DNA of 64,000 nt from Aromatoleum bremense (lineage in GTDB: Bacteria > Pseudomonadota > Gammaproteobacteria > Burkholderiales > Rhodocyclaceae): the NCBI RefSeq assembly GCF_017894365.1, contig NZ_CP059467.1, positions 1,550,001-1,614,000 on the forward strand, written 5' to 3'. Position 1 is the first letter of the stretch. Each line of letters opens with the position of its first letter. Under the pieces are notes generated by a model, which saw only the letters and a list, made by a program, of their open reading frames with translations, was not told the origin of the DNA and made no database searches. The position numbers and the translations under genes were made by a program. Positions 53,650 through 61,870 of the stretch are shown in pieces.

Positions 53650-54392
53650 TGAAACGCCTCCTGCCGCTGGCAATGCTTGCCGCATTGTCGTCGATGGGGC
53701 CCGCGCAGGCGGGTCTTTTCACCGACGACGGGGCGCGGCGCGCGATATCCGACATGCGGATGGAATTGAACGGCCGCCTCGAGCGGCTGGAGGCGAGCAG
53801 CCGCGGGCAGCTCGAACTGGCGAGCCAGAACGAGCTGCTGAAGGCCGAGATTTCCCGGTTGCACGGTCAACTCGAAGTCCTGCTGCACGAAGTCGAATCA
53901 CTCAAGCAGCGCCAGCGCGATTTCTATGTCGACCTCGACACTCGCGTGCGCCAGATCGAAAGCAGCCGCACCGCGTCCGCCACCACCACGGCGCCGAACG
54001 CCCCCCCGCCCGATCCTGCAGCCGAATCGGCGCAGTACGAGGCCGCGCTGAATCTCCTCAAGGAGGGCCGGTACAAGGACGCACTGACCGGTTTCGAGCA
54101 GTTCATCAGGGAGCACCCGCAAAGCACCTTCCTCCCCGGCGCGCACTTCTGGGCCGGTAACGCCGCGCTACAGGCCAAGGAAGTCGCCGCGGCAAGCACC
54201 TACTTCAACACCGTCCTCAAAACCTGGCCGCAGGACGCCGCCGCGCCGGACGCGATGCTCGGCCTGGCAAACAGCCAGCAAGCACTGGGCGATGCGAAGA
54301 CCTCGCAGGAAACACTGAAAAAACTTGTCGAGCGGTTTCCCGACAGTTCCGCCGCGCAGGCGGCCCGTCAGCGGCTCGGCGTAAAGCGTTAA
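53649..54392 (+). CDS. cpoB: CpoB/YbgF, tol-pal-linked TPR protein
   Basis: A 247-residue periplasmic protein. A signal peptide ends GPAQA at residue 21, a trimerising coiled coil (GRLERLEASSRGQLELASQN, SRLHGQLEVLLHEVESLKQR) follows, then a Pro/Thr linker, then TPR repeats (YEAALNLLKEGRYKDALTGF, AHFWAGNAALQAKEVAAAST). It coordinates peptidoglycan synthesis with Tol-driven constriction. The start at 53649 overlaps the pal stop. Confidence 0.92.
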   Translation: MKRLLPLAMLAALSSMGPAQAGLFTDDGARRAISDMRMELNGRLERLEASSRGQLELASQNELLKAEISRLHGQLEVLLHEVESLKQRQRDFYVDLDTRVRQIESSRTASATTTAPNAPPPDPAAESAQYEAALNLLKEGRYKDALTGFEQFIREHPQSTFLPGAHFWAGNAALQAKEVAAASTYFNTVLKTWPQDAAAPDAMLGLANSQQALGDAKTSQETLKKLVERFPDSSAAQAARQRLGVKR

Positions 54393-54403
54393 ACGGTTCC
54401 ACG

Positions 54404-55069
54404 ATGCAGCAGGCAAGCGACAGCCACGACGTGAAGGTGCGGATCACCGAGATCTTCGCGTCACTCCAGGGAGAATCGACGCGAGTCGGCCTGCCCACCG
54501 TTTTCGTGCGGCTGACCGGATGTCCGCTGCGCTGTGTGTGGTGCGATACCGAGTACGCGTTCCAGGGTGGCGAGAGCCGCAGCATCGCGCCGATCGTCGA
54601 AGAGGTCCTCGGGCACGGCGTCGAACACGTCTGCGTCACCGGAGGCGAACCGCTCGCGCAGAAAGGCTGCCTCGCACTACTGGCCGCGTTGTGCGATGCC
54701 GGTTTTTCGGTGTCACTCGAAACGAGCGGCGCGCTGGACATCGCCGTCGTCGACCCGCGCGTGTCGCGTGTCATGGACCTGAAAGCACCCGGCTCCGGCG
54801 AGGTCGCGCGCAATCGCTGGGACAACCTCGCGCACCTGAACGAGCGCGACGAAGTGAAGATCGTCCTCGCCGACCTACGCGACTACGAGTGGGCCATCCA
54901 ATGCCTCGCCGAACATCAGCTGGCGCAGCGCTGCACGGTCCTGCTTTCGCCCGTACAGGGGAAACTCGATCCCGCGCAGCTCGCCGAATGGATCGTGCGC
55001 GACCGCCTCCCCGTGCGCTTCCAGCTTCAGCTGCACAAGATTCTCTGGAACGACGCCCGCGGGCGATAG
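54404..55069 (+). CDS. queE: 7-carboxy-7-deazaguanine synthase (QueE)
   Basis: A 221-residue radical-SAM enzyme of queuosine synthesis. The [4Fe-4S] cysteines are in GCPLRCVWCDTEYAFQGG (Cx3Cx2C), with the substrate-linked TEIFASLQGES opening and GGEP (VCVTGGEPLAQKGCLALLAA). It makes the deazaguanine core that QueC converts to preQ0. It starts 11 bases after cpoB and shares its strand with queC, 103 bases downstream. Confidence 0.95.
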   Translation: MQQASDSHDVKVRITEIFASLQGESTRVGLPTVFVRLTGCPLRCVWCDTEYAFQGGESRSIAPIVEEVLGHGVEHVCVTGGEPLAQKGCLALLAALCDAGFSVSLETSGALDIAVVDPRVSRVMDLKAPGSGEVARNRWDNLAHLNERDEVKIVLADLRDYEWAIQCLAEHQLAQRCTVLLSPVQGKLDPAQLAEWIVRDRLPVRFQLQLHKILWNDARGR

Positions 55070-55172
55070 CGCGGACGCCGGCTGATGGGTCGCAGCCTCC
55101 TGTGCTGTGGGTGGGGCGATCCACGGTCCGGCGCGCCGCATTCCTCCCAACCGCTCGATGAGAACCTTCATC

Positions 55173-55853
55173 ATGACTGAACCGAAACGCGCCATCGTGC
55201 TGCTCTCCGGTGGCCTGGACTCCGCAACCTGCCTCGCGATCGCCCGCGAGGCGGGCTTCGATTGCTACGCGCTGTCGATCGCATACGGGCAGCGCCACAC
55301 CGCCGAACTGGCCGCGGCACGGCGCGTCGCGCAGAGCCTCGGCGCCCGCGAGCACCGGCTCGCTCACGTCAGCCTCGGCGAATTCGGCGGCTCGGCCCTG
55401 ACGGATTCGTCAATTCCGGTGCCGATCGAAGGCGCGGTCGGCGGCATCCCCGTCACCTATGTGCCGGCACGCAACACCGTGATGTTGTCGATCGCGCTCG
55501 CGTGGGCGGAAGTCCTCGGCGCCCACGACATCTACGTCGGCGTCAACGCCGTCGACTACTCCGGCTACCCGGACTGCCGCCCGGAATTCATAGCGGCCTT
55601 CGAGGCAATGGCCAACCTCGCCACCAAGGCGGGCACCGAAGGCGCACGCATCACGATCCACGCACCGCTGATCCAGCTGTCGAAAGCCGGCATCATCCAG
55701 CGGGGAACCGCACTCGGCGTCGACTACGCCCAGACCGTCTCATGCTACCAAGCCGATGACGCCGGTCGCGCCTGCGGCGTGTGCGACGCATGCCGCCTGC
55801 GCAAAGCCGGATTCGAAGCTGCGGGCATACCCGATCCGACCCCCTACCAGTAG
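55173..55853 (+). CDS. queC: 7-cyano-7-deazaguanine synthase (QueC)
   Basis: A 226-residue PP-loop enzyme: ATP-binding [20 protein letters not shown], then [20 protein letters not shown] and the zinc-binding cysteines near the C-terminus ([20 protein letters not shown]). It amidates and dehydrates CDG to preQ0. The start [11 protein letters not shown] at 55173 fits the family; an in-frame ATG at 55158 would add five residues and neither has a strong ribosome-binding site. It is the last gene before the tRNA pair. Confidence 0.94.
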   Translation: MTEPKRAIVLLSGGLDSATCLAIAREAGFDCYALSIAYGQRHTAELAAARRVAQSLGAREHRLAHVSLGEFGGSALTDSSIPVPIEGAVGGIPVTYVPARNTVMLSIALAWAEVLGAHDIYVGVNAVDYSGYPDCRPEFIAAFEAMANLATKAGTEGARITIHAPLIQLSKAGIIQRGTALGVDYAQTVSCYQADDAGRACGVCDACRLRKAGFEAAGIPDPTPYQ

Positions 55854-56031
55854 CCTGGCTGCGTCACAGGACTGTGCATTCCGGCCATGACTCCCGCATA
55901 CGGCCTGCGCCCGATCGGGGTTGATGAGCAGCGCGACCCTTTCCACGCACCCCAGCAACATATCGCCTCGCGAAAATCGCAACCGAGAAAAGGGGGGGTG
56001 ATCATCTTTATCATGCTTTATCAGCGATAAC

Positions 56032-56060
56032 TTGACGCGCCCGGCAGCATTCCCTAGAAT
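56032..56060 (+). promoter_or_regulatory. sigma-70 promoter of the tRNA-Lys pair
   Basis: TTGACG at 56032-56037 and TAGAAT at 56055-56060 are separated by 17 bases, an excellent sigma-70 pair. Transcription should start near 56067, about a dozen bases before the first tRNA. Promoter strength fits a stable RNA operon. Confidence 0.7.
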
Positions 56061-56078
56061 CGCAATCCTTCTGGGTTT

Positions 56079-56154
56079 GGGTCGTTAGCTCAGCTGGTAG
56101 AGCAGCGGACTTTTAATCCGTTGGTCGCAGGTTCGAATCCCGCACGGCCTACCA
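56079..56154 (+). tRNA. tRNA-Lys (TTT anticodon)
   Basis: A 76-base cloverleaf ending in an encoded CCA. The acceptor GGGTCGT pairs with ACGGCCT (with G-U wobbles); the anticodon loop is CTTTTAA (anticodon TTT) and the T loop TTCGAAT. It lies 15 bases upstream of the second tRNA-Lys gene and is intact. Confidence 0.96.
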
Positions 56155-56169
56155 AAAAACACAGAACCG

Positions 56170-56245
56170 GGGGGTATAGCTCAGTTGGTAGAGCAGCTGA
56201 CTCTTAATCAGTAGGTCGTAGGTTCGAATCCTACTGCCCCCACCA
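56170..56245 (+). tRNA. tRNA-Lys (CTT anticodon), island integration site
   Basis: A 76-base cloverleaf with encoded CCA. The acceptor GGGGGTA pairs with TGCCCCC; the anticodon loop CTCTTAA gives anticodon CTT. Its last 48 bases are duplicated exactly at 63447-63494, the mark of site-specific integration into the 3' half of a tRNA gene that keeps the tRNA functional. A terminator follows at 56262. Confidence 0.96.
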
Positions 56246-56288
56246 ACAGATTCAAGCACTTAGGCCAGTTCTCGCGGACTGGCCTTTT
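56198..56288. repeat. left attachment-site repeat (attL)
   Basis: A 91-base segment from the anticodon arm of tRNA-Lys(CTT) through the downstream terminator. It matches 63447-63537 with one mismatch (A/G at 56246). The exact core covers the 48-base tRNA 3' end (56198-56245). Confidence 0.85.
56262..56288 (+). terminator. intrinsic terminator of the tRNA-Lys operon
   Basis: AGGCCAGT at 56262-56269 pairs exactly with ACTGGCCT at 56278-56285 over an eight-base loop and is followed by a TTT run. A second identical copy is carried by the attR repeat (63511-63537). Confidence 0.8.
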
Positions 56289-56301
56289 GCTTTCTGGTCG
56301 T

Positions 56302-56322
56302 CGTGTAGCCACGGTGTAGCCA
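56302..56322. repeat. arm-type site, left end of island
   Basis: A 21-base sequence (CGTGTAGCC-ACG-GTGTAGCCA) containing two GTGTAGCC units. It is identical and in the same orientation to 63309-63329 near the right end. A third unit (GTGTAGCC) lies at about 56333. Likely integrase/excisionase arm-binding sites; this is inferred from location and repetition. Confidence 0.55.
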
Positions 56323-56490
56323 AATCCGGCAGGTGTAGCCGGGCGAGCCCCACAAACGAAAAACCCGGCGCGCGGCCGGGTCGGAGGTAGGGGGCGGGTC
56401 AAATCCTCAGGCGCTCAGGGATCGTTACCGCCGGGTTCCATCGCTTCGCACAGCCGCGAAATGCGGCGGTTTTTCAACGGACCGTCTTGG

Positions 56491-56670
56491 CTACTTGGCG
56501 GGCGTGCTTTGCGTCAGATAGGCGACAATCTCCGCCGGCTTCGCGCCTTGGGCCTTCAGGCGGGCCACATCGGCCAGCAGGCGGTTTTTGACCAGTTCCT
56601 CGTGTGCGAGTGCTTCGGCATGCGCCCGTCGGTTCAGGGCGCTTGCAATGGGTCGGGGAAGGTTCTGCAT
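56491..56670 (-). CDS. small island protein (59 residues)
   Basis: A 59-residue Ala-rich helical protein (MQNLPRPIASALNRRAHAEA, LAHEELVKNRLLADVARLKA, then GAKPAEIVAYLTQ). AGGAG is nine bases upstream of the ATG at 56670. An alternative ATG at 56823 overlaps the primase stop as ATGA and would add 51 residues, so translation may begin there instead. No family recognised. It is the last gene of the island transcript. Confidence 0.55.
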   Translation of the reverse strand: MQNLPRPIASALNRRAHAEALAHEELVKNRLLADVARLKAQGAKPAEIVAYLTQSTPAK

Positions 56671-56819
56671 GATGCTGTTCTCCTGCGCGTGCGAGCGGAT
56701 GTGCGCTCGGGAATTTTCCGGGTTAGGACTTGCATGGCTGGAACCAGCCGGTAACAGGGGGCGAAGTGCCAGAGATTCGATGCCCCCTACCCGTGTCCGG
56801 CCAGCTTGCTTGGATGTCG

Positions 56820-57773
56820 TCATGCCTGCCTGCTCCCACTTTGAATCTTCTGCTTGCGGCGATTCAGATCGTCCAGCCAGTCGCCCACGGTCGGCGGAAT
56901 GCACACCTCCACCTCGAAGCCCTTGAGTGACAGCCGGTGCGCGGCGGCATAGGCGGCTTTCTGTCCGGCGAAGTTGGCGTCGTGGTCCGCAAAGATGACG
57001 ATCTCCCGGACACCTTCCGGCGGCTCGAAGCTCTCGATGCCGGCAGTGCTGATGCAGGACCATGTGGGCACCTCGAACAGCTCGGATGCGGCAAGCGCAG
57101 TCTCGATGCCTTCGGCAATGCCCAGCACTTCGGAAACGGGCGTCAGGCGGATCGCAGCGCCGGCAAGTGGCAATCCCTGCATTAGCTTCTTCGGAGCGGC
57201 CACAGGCGCTTTCCGGGCGTCGTGAAGATATGTCCGATGCAAGCTGCGCGCTTTCCCGTCCGGCCCGGTCACGAGCGACACCATCGCCGGAAACATGCCG
57301 CTCGTTTCGTCGTCGCGGTAGTGCAGGGCGGGATGCAGGCGGATGGACTCGGGCAGGTCGTACAGCGCCAACCCCCGCCCAGCCAAGTAGCGATGTGCTT
57401 CATCCCCGCACTGGATCGGTGCCGACTCGCGGAATACCCGGCGTAGGGCGTCGAGTTTGTCGTCGTCGCTGCGCTCGGGGGTGCGGGTGACGGGCTGCAC
57501 CACGCCTGCAAGCTGCTCGATGCGCCGCGCGGTTTCCACGAACGACAGGTCGGTGATGCCCATCGCAAGTTGCACGCCGTCGCCCGGGCGGCAGCCGGAA
57601 CAGAAGTAGGTTCCTCGCCCATCCTTGTCATCGAAGCGAAAGCGATCCTTGCCACCGCACAAGGGGCAGGCGCAGTGCTTGCCGCTCAGGGTGCGCTCGT
57701 CGAGCCCCAGCGCCAGCAGGATGCCGCGCCACCGGCCTTTTGCGATCTGGCGCACGTCGAGTCTCTCAGACAT
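56820..57773 (-). CDS. P4-type primase (zinc-binding + Toprim)
   Basis: A 317-residue primase. The N-terminal zinc-binding domain has ACPLCGGKDRFRFDDKDGRG and YFCSGCRPGDGVQL. A central region and a Toprim-like domain follow, with GIAEGIETALAASELFEVP and IVIFADHDANFAGQKAAYAA (DxD). It should prime replication of the excised element. It overlaps the helicase gene by eight bases, and its TGA overlaps an ATG at 56823. It probably works with the helicase encoded just upstream. Confidence 0.85.
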   Translation of the reverse strand: MSERLDVRQIAKGRWRGILLALGLDERTLSGKHCACPLCGGKDRFRFDDKDGRGTYFCSGCRPGDGVQLAMGITDLSFVETARRIEQLAGVVQPVTRTPERSDDDKLDALRRVFRESAPIQCGDEAHRYLAGRGLALYDLPESIRLHPALHYRDDETSGMFPAMVSLVTGPDGKARSLHRTYLHDARKAPVAAPKKLMQGLPLAGAAIRLTPVSEVLGIAEGIETALAASELFEVPTWSCISTAGIESFEPPEGVREIVIFADHDANFAGQKAAYAAAHRLSLKGFEVEVCIPPTVGDWLDDLNRRKQKIQSGSRQA

Positions 57774-59295
57774 TCGCGCGACCCTCCTGCGCCTTCTCGC
57801 GGCCCTTGAGGTAGGCGATGCGCTGTGACTTCAGCCAGCCTTCGATTTCCGGGGTCGGCGTCGCAGTCACTTCCCGCAGTCCGCGCGGCCACACGCCGAA
57901 CATCGCGCGGTACTGGTTGCCTACCCATCCGGGCTTGTGCCCTTTCTTGCGGCAGATGTGCAGCAGTTGCGAATAGACATGCTGCTTGCGGTCCGGGGTC
58001 GCCGGCTTCTTGACCTTGCGATCGATCTTCACGAGTTCGCCCTCTGCGACCTCCACATCGTTCAGGCGTTGCGGCGCGAATCCGCAGGACGGGCAGGCAT
58101 GCACGCCGGCCGGGCGGACGAACTTGCAGCTCGGGCAGGCTTTCGGCTCGGATGGCTTGCGCTCCTCCTTCTTGCGGGTGGATGCGTTCGCCTTGCCGTC
58201 GTCGAGTTCGAGGGGTAGATCGTCGGTCGCAAACCCCAGACGCAATACCGTCCCGCTGTGATCCAGCAGCACGGCGCGTTCCTTGCCCGGATGCGGCCTC
58301 AGCACGCGGCCCACCATTTGAATGTAGCGAATCAGGCTCTTGGTCGGGCGGGCGAGGATCATGCACTCGGTCGCCGGGCAGTCCCAGCCTTCGGCCAACA
58401 ATCCCACGTTCGACAGGATCATGGTTTCACCGCGCGCGAAGCGATCCAGCACGGCGGCGCGCTCGTCGTCGTCGAAGTGGTAGTCGATATGCTCGGCGGC
58501 GATGCCGGCCCGGACGAACTCGGCGACGATGTGTTGCGAGTGCGCAATGCTCGTAGCGAACGCCACCGTCTGTTTCCCGCGCGCCAGCTTGAACCAGTGC
58601 GACACGATGTCGCCCACGAGAGCGGGCGTATCGACCGCCTCCGCGAGTTGCGTCTCGCTGTAGTCGAGTTCGCCACCGATGCCGCGCTGTGTCCGCACGC
58701 CGGTCAAATCAGGATCGGACGGGGCGTAGCACTCCACGTCGACCAGATTGCCGAGTTCGACCAGCTCGCGGATCGTCGCGCCGATGACAAGCTCCTCGAA
58801 CAGCGGCCCCCGGAGTTCGTCGTAGTGCCTGCCCATCCCCGGACTGAACGGCGTAGCAGACAGACCGATGACGGGAACGCGGTTGTACCGGAACAGCAGG
58901 TCGCGGTACTTCTTCGATCCTGCGACCGCGTGCGCCTCGTCGATGATGAGGAGTCCCACATCGTCCGGGATGCCGCGCACGGCGATGGTGTCGATCGAGC
59001 ACACCAGCACATGCGCGTGAAGATGGCGGGTGTTGTCACCTTGCAGGATGCCGTGCGCGATGCCGGCGCGGGTCAGGTGCGCGGATGCCTGCGCCACCAG
59101 TTGCTTCCTGTTGGCGATGAACAGCACTCGCTTTCCCTTGGCGACAGCTCCGCGAATCATGGCCTCGGCTGAAACCGTCTTGCCTCCACCGGTCGGCAGG
59201 TAGAGTGCCACCCTCCTAACCCCCCGGGCCAAGGCAGAGCGTGTCTCGTGAAGCGCCCTTTCCTGATACGGGCGTAGCTGGGTCGGGGCGGTCAT
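57766..59295 (-). CDS. DEAD/DEAH-box helicase with zinc ribbon
   Basis: A 509-residue superfamily-2 helicase. Walker A is LYLPTGGGKTVSAEAMIRGA (about 34-40), DEAH box GLLIIDEAHAVAGSKKYRDL (about 119-122), motif III VIGLSATPFSPG, and a C-terminal motif VI QMVGRVLRPHPGKERAVLL. A CPSC-CPSC zinc ribbon (ACPSCKFVRPAGVHACPSCG) follows. It likely unwinds the element's DNA with the primase. The ATG at 59295 overlaps the DUF1376 stop as ATGA. This helicase type is common in small phages and islands. Confidence 0.88.
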   Translation of the reverse strand: MTAPTQLRPYQERALHETRSALARGVRRVALYLPTGGGKTVSAEAMIRGAVAKGKRVLFIANRKQLVAQASAHLTRAGIAHGILQGDNTRHLHAHVLVCSIDTIAVRGIPDDVGLLIIDEAHAVAGSKKYRDLLFRYNRVPVIGLSATPFSPGMGRHYDELRGPLFEELVIGATIRELVELGNLVDVECYAPSDPDLTGVRTQRGIGGELDYSETQLAEAVDTPALVGDIVSHWFKLARGKQTVAFATSIAHSQHIVAEFVRAGIAAEHIDYHFDDDERAAVLDRFARGETMILSNVGLLAEGWDCPATECMILARPTKSLIRYIQMVGRVLRPHPGKERAVLLDHSGTVLRLGFATDDLPLELDDGKANASTRKKEERKPSEPKACPSCKFVRPAGVHACPSCGFAPQRLNDVEVAEGELVKIDRKVKKPATPDRKQHVYSQLLHICRKKGHKPGWVGNQYRAMFGVWPRGLREVTATPTPEIEGWLKSQRIAYLKGREKAQEGRANV

Positions 59296-59852
59296 GCCGC
59301 TTCCCCTATGCCCAAGCCACGTTCCGCGATCCGAACATCGTCCTCGAAGTCGCCTGAAACAAACTTGCTTGCCTTGGCCCGGGGCTTTGGTTTTTGGGCT
59401 TGGGGGGTTGGTTTTTGGCCGTTGCGGTTCTCTTTATTATTTAGGATCGGATTCGGACTCCGATTGCGATCCGATTCGGACTCCGATTCGGATACCTTTT
59501 TGCACTGTCCCCATCGTGCCGCGTTGGCCTTCTTGCCGGCCTGCGAAGCTCGATTGACGGCGTGGTAAGCCTGCTCCAGTTCGTCGTTCCAGTCCTCGCG
59601 CTGCCATTCGCCGTGCATCACGATGAACAGCGGCTCGATATCCCGGCGCAGCTTCTTCCACTCTGCCGGCGTCGTGCCGGTGATGCGTGTCAGTGCGTGG
59701 TTGTCGTCGGGGATGGGGCCCGTCCTCCACAGGTGCATCTTGAGCAGCAGCAATGCACCGCAGGCGGCGGCGGGGTTCGGCATGTTGAATACTTCGCGCT
59801 GCCATGCCGAAATATCCACCAGCAGGCGCAAGGGCGGCGTGATCTTGCTCAT
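59292..59852 (-). CDS. DUF1376 (YdaU-like) replication-associated protein
   Basis: A 186-residue protein with a DUF1376 front: PPLRLLVDISAWQREVFNMP, AAACGALLLLKMHLWRTGPI and LTRITGTTPAEWKKLRRDIE. YdaU-like proteins sit next to phage replication genes. A low-complexity stretch (KVSESESESDRNRSPNP) comes from a tandem DNA repeat at about 59450-59500, followed by a basic tail. Coupled at both ends by ATGA overlaps. Role in replication initiation inferred. Confidence 0.75.
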   Translation of the reverse strand: MSKITPPLRLLVDISAWQREVFNMPNPAAACGALLLLKMHLWRTGPIPDDNHALTRITGTTPAEWKKLRRDIEPLFIVMHGEWQREDWNDELEQAYHAVNRASQAGKKANAARWGQCKKVSESESESDRNRSPNPILNNKENRNGQKPTPQAQKPKPRAKASKFVSGDFEDDVRIAERGLGIGEAA

Positions 59853-60286
59853 GCGAGCCACCCCAGCACAGTCGCCACCAGCGCGGCCACGGCCGGCGTG
59901 GAGACTGCCAGCAAGCCCATCAGGTGCGGCGCAATGAACCCTCGCTGCCCATGTGCTGCGATGCCTGCACGAGTCGGCGGGTCTTGGGGATCGATCCGGT
60001 ACTCCGCGATGACGCGGCCATGAAAGGCGATGTCCTTGGACAGGACCGCCCATCCGTCATCGATCAATTCGTCGACATATGCGGCCAACCTCCACGAATG
60101 CGGGAACGTCGGCTGCGACACCGGGCCGGCGATGAGCGCGGCAAGCGCCTTGGCCTTGACGGTTCCGGCCTTCGGCAGGATCGGCGCACGGAATGCCGGG
60201 TTCAGTTCCGGGAAAAGGTCGGCGGAGGTAGAATGGCGCTTGTCGACGGCGCTCGGGACTGCGGTATGGGTTCCGGGCGTTTTCAT
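59849..60286 (-). CDS. hypothetical protein with winged-helix-like region
   Basis: A 145-residue protein. The central part (KAKALAALIAGPVSQPTFPH, SWRLAAYVDELIDDGWAVLS, then KDIAFHGRVIAEYRIDP) reads like a winged helix-turn-helix. The C-terminus is hydrophobic (LMGLLAVSTPAVAALVATVL), possibly a membrane anchor. ATG at 60286 was chosen; its stop overlaps DUF1376 by ATGA. A role in control or localisation is a guess. Confidence 0.6.
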   Translation of the reverse strand: MKTPGTHTAVPSAVDKRHSTSADLFPELNPAFRAPILPKAGTVKAKALAALIAGPVSQPTFPHSWRLAAYVDELIDDGWAVLSKDIAFHGRVIAEYRIDPQDPPTRAGIAAHGQRGFIAPHLMGLLAVSTPAVAALVATVLGWLA

Positions 60287-60287
60287 G

Positions 60288-60482
60288 TCAAACGCCCTCG
60301 CCAGATGCGAGTGCATCAACCTTCGCTGCATCCCACAGTAGACGGCCCCCCGGAAGCTTGGCGGGGCGAATGCCATGGAAATGGCCCTTGAGGCACAGTT
60401 CGCGGCGCAGGGTTTGAGGCTGATACCGCACGACGGCGGCGGCCTCGGAAGTCGTATAACGGCGGGGGGTGTTGATTTGCAT
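60288..60482 (-). CDS. AlpA-like/excisionase-type DNA-binding protein
   Basis: A 64-residue protein, MQINTPRRYTTSEAAAVVRY, QPQTLRRELCLKGHFHGIRP, then KLPGGRLLWDAAKVDALAS. The fold is the MerR-like/excisionase HTH used in island regulation (AlpA-type). AAGGAG precedes the ATG at 60482 by eight bases. It may control excision or gene expression. Confidence 0.7.
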   Translation of the reverse strand: MQINTPRRYTTSEAAAVVRYQPQTLRRELCLKGHFHGIRPAKLPGGRLLWDAAKVDALASGEGV

Positions 60483-60554
60483 GGCACTCACTCCTTTTCA
60501 ACGAGTGGTGCCACTTTGCTAAGCCGCTCTCACGGGTTCGCTAACCCATGATTG

Positions 60555-61115
60555 TCAGCCGTTGCGCTTCTTGCGCTCCTCGCTGGCGACAGTGCAGAAC
60601 CGCGCGTAGCTCATGTTCATGTGGGGGCCAGCTTTCGGACCCTCGATATACCGTCCGGCTCGGTTGTCAAAAACCTGCCATCCCCTTGGCGGCTTCGCCT
60701 CGATGGCTTTCCAGAGGTCAGGATTCTTCAGTTCCGGCGACTTCGCCAGCAGTTTGGCGATTGCCTTGCGAACTGGCCCGGGCGTGTTTGGCTTTCTGCC
60801 GCGTTTGAATTTCACGCCTATTCGTGCTGCATCCAACATCCCGGCAGCCCGGCAGGCCATGTGCAATCCGCGCAAATGGGCCTCCATAAGTGCGATGTTT
60901 TTTCCGATGTATGCCTGCAATCCGTCGTGACGCATCCCGCGTAACAGATCAATCGTCTCTTCTGGCAGCGTTACACCGTGCAGCCCGTCAATGAAGTCAT
61001 CTACGGCTTCAATCGGATAGTCAAACTGCGACATGCACACAAATTCGGCGTCGTCTTGGTCGAGATAGCGCCAGATTCCGTTTTCATTTACGCGGTTAGC
61101 TCTGCTTTCTGTCAT
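60555..61115 (-). CDS. hypothetical island protein
   Basis: A 186-residue protein starting MTESRANRVNENGIWRYLDQ. A middle helical region (EAHLRGLHMACRAAGMLDAA) is followed by a Lys-rich linker and a compact C-terminus with KNPDLWKAIEAKPPRGWQVF and MNMSYARFCTVASEERKKR. No domain recognised. It lies between the excisionase-like gene and the antitoxin gene. Confidence 0.55.
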   Translation of the reverse strand: MTESRANRVNENGIWRYLDQDDAEFVCMSQFDYPIEAVDDFIDGLHGVTLPEETIDLLRGMRHDGLQAYIGKNIALMEAHLRGLHMACRAAGMLDAARIGVKFKRGRKPNTPGPVRKAIAKLLAKSPELKNPDLWKAIEAKPPRGWQVFDNRAGRYIEGPKAGPHMNMSYARFCTVASEERKKRNG

Positions 61116-61216
61116 CGTTCGCGCTCCATCGTGCGCACCATCGGAAAAGGTGCCGCGCCAGCCGGGCGATGGTGTCCCGGTTTTCCCTCCGTCGAGGTAG
61201 GCGCGGCATTGATCTG

Positions 61217-61504
61217 TCAGGCGCTCAGGGCCTCGATGACAGCGGCCGGATTGCGCTCGATGACGTTCAGCAGCACGAGTGCGGGGCCGTGTGGCGTGCG
61301 ATCGCCTCGCTCCCAATGACGAAGGGTTGCAGTCGAGAAGCCGAAGCGGGCGGCGAACTGCTCCTGTGTCATGCCCACCTTGGCGCGTAATGCCTTCACG
61401 TCCACCGGGCGCGGCCGGTGAATGCGGGTTGCCGGGGCGCGGCCTTCGGCGTGATCGATGGCCTCCATCAAACCGCGCTTGATGCTTTCGAATGCGGTGC
61501 TCAT
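61217..61504 (-). CDS. HigA-like/XRE antitoxin
   Basis: A 95-residue helix-turn-helix protein: RPVDVKALRAKVGMTQEQFA followed by ARFGFSTATLRHWERGDRTP is an XRE recognition helix, and the family ending ALVLLNVIERNPAAVIEAL is present. Its ATG at 61504 overlaps the toxin stop as ATGA; toxin first, antitoxin second is the HigBA order. It probably represses the pair and neutralises the toxin. Confidence 0.82.
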   Translation of the reverse strand: MSTAFESIKRGLMEAIDHAEGRAPATRIHRPRPVDVKALRAKVGMTQEQFAARFGFSTATLRHWERGDRTPHGPALVLLNVIERNPAAVIEALSA

Positions 61505-61842
61505 GCTCGTTTCCCTCTCCATGCTTTGACCAGTAGCGTCGTCAATCCCGCCAGTTCGTTGCGCTCCGCCTTGCTCAGGTTGGCCCGGTCGCCCTTGGCG
61601 AACAGCGTCAGCAGGTACAGCGGCATGGCGTCGTCGTGGAAGTAGTAGATGACGCGAACGCCCCCGCTCTTGCCCTGCCCACCGCGCCGCCAGCGCAATT
61701 TGCGCACGCCTCCCGTGCCTTCCATTAGATCGCCGTCCTTCGGGTGCTCGGCCAGATAGCGGATGATGTCTTGCCGCTCTTCGGCGCTCAGCAGCTTGTC
61801 GGCGGTGCGGATGTACTCGGGCAGCTCGGCAACGGTTTGCAT
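61501..61842 (-). CDS. RelE/HigB-type toxin
   Basis: A 113-residue toxin (DUF1044/RelE-like): TAELPEYIRTADKLL-type front seen as VAELPEYIRTADKLLSAEER, then GDLMEGTGGVRKLRWRRGGQ, VRVIYYFHDDAMPLYLLTLF, then KGDRANLSKAERNELAGL. The RKLRW and IYYF motifs are conserved. The ATG at 61842 lies 28 bases from the integrase stop. Toxin of an addiction pair that can stabilise the island. Confidence 0.82.
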   Translation of the reverse strand: MQTVAELPEYIRTADKLLSAEERQDIIRYLAEHPKDGDLMEGTGGVRKLRWRRGGQGKSGGVRVIYYFHDDAMPLYLLTLFAKGDRANLSKAERNELAGLTTLLVKAWRGKRA

Positions 61843-61870
61843 GGGTAAGAGTGTAATCCATTGGAACAGT

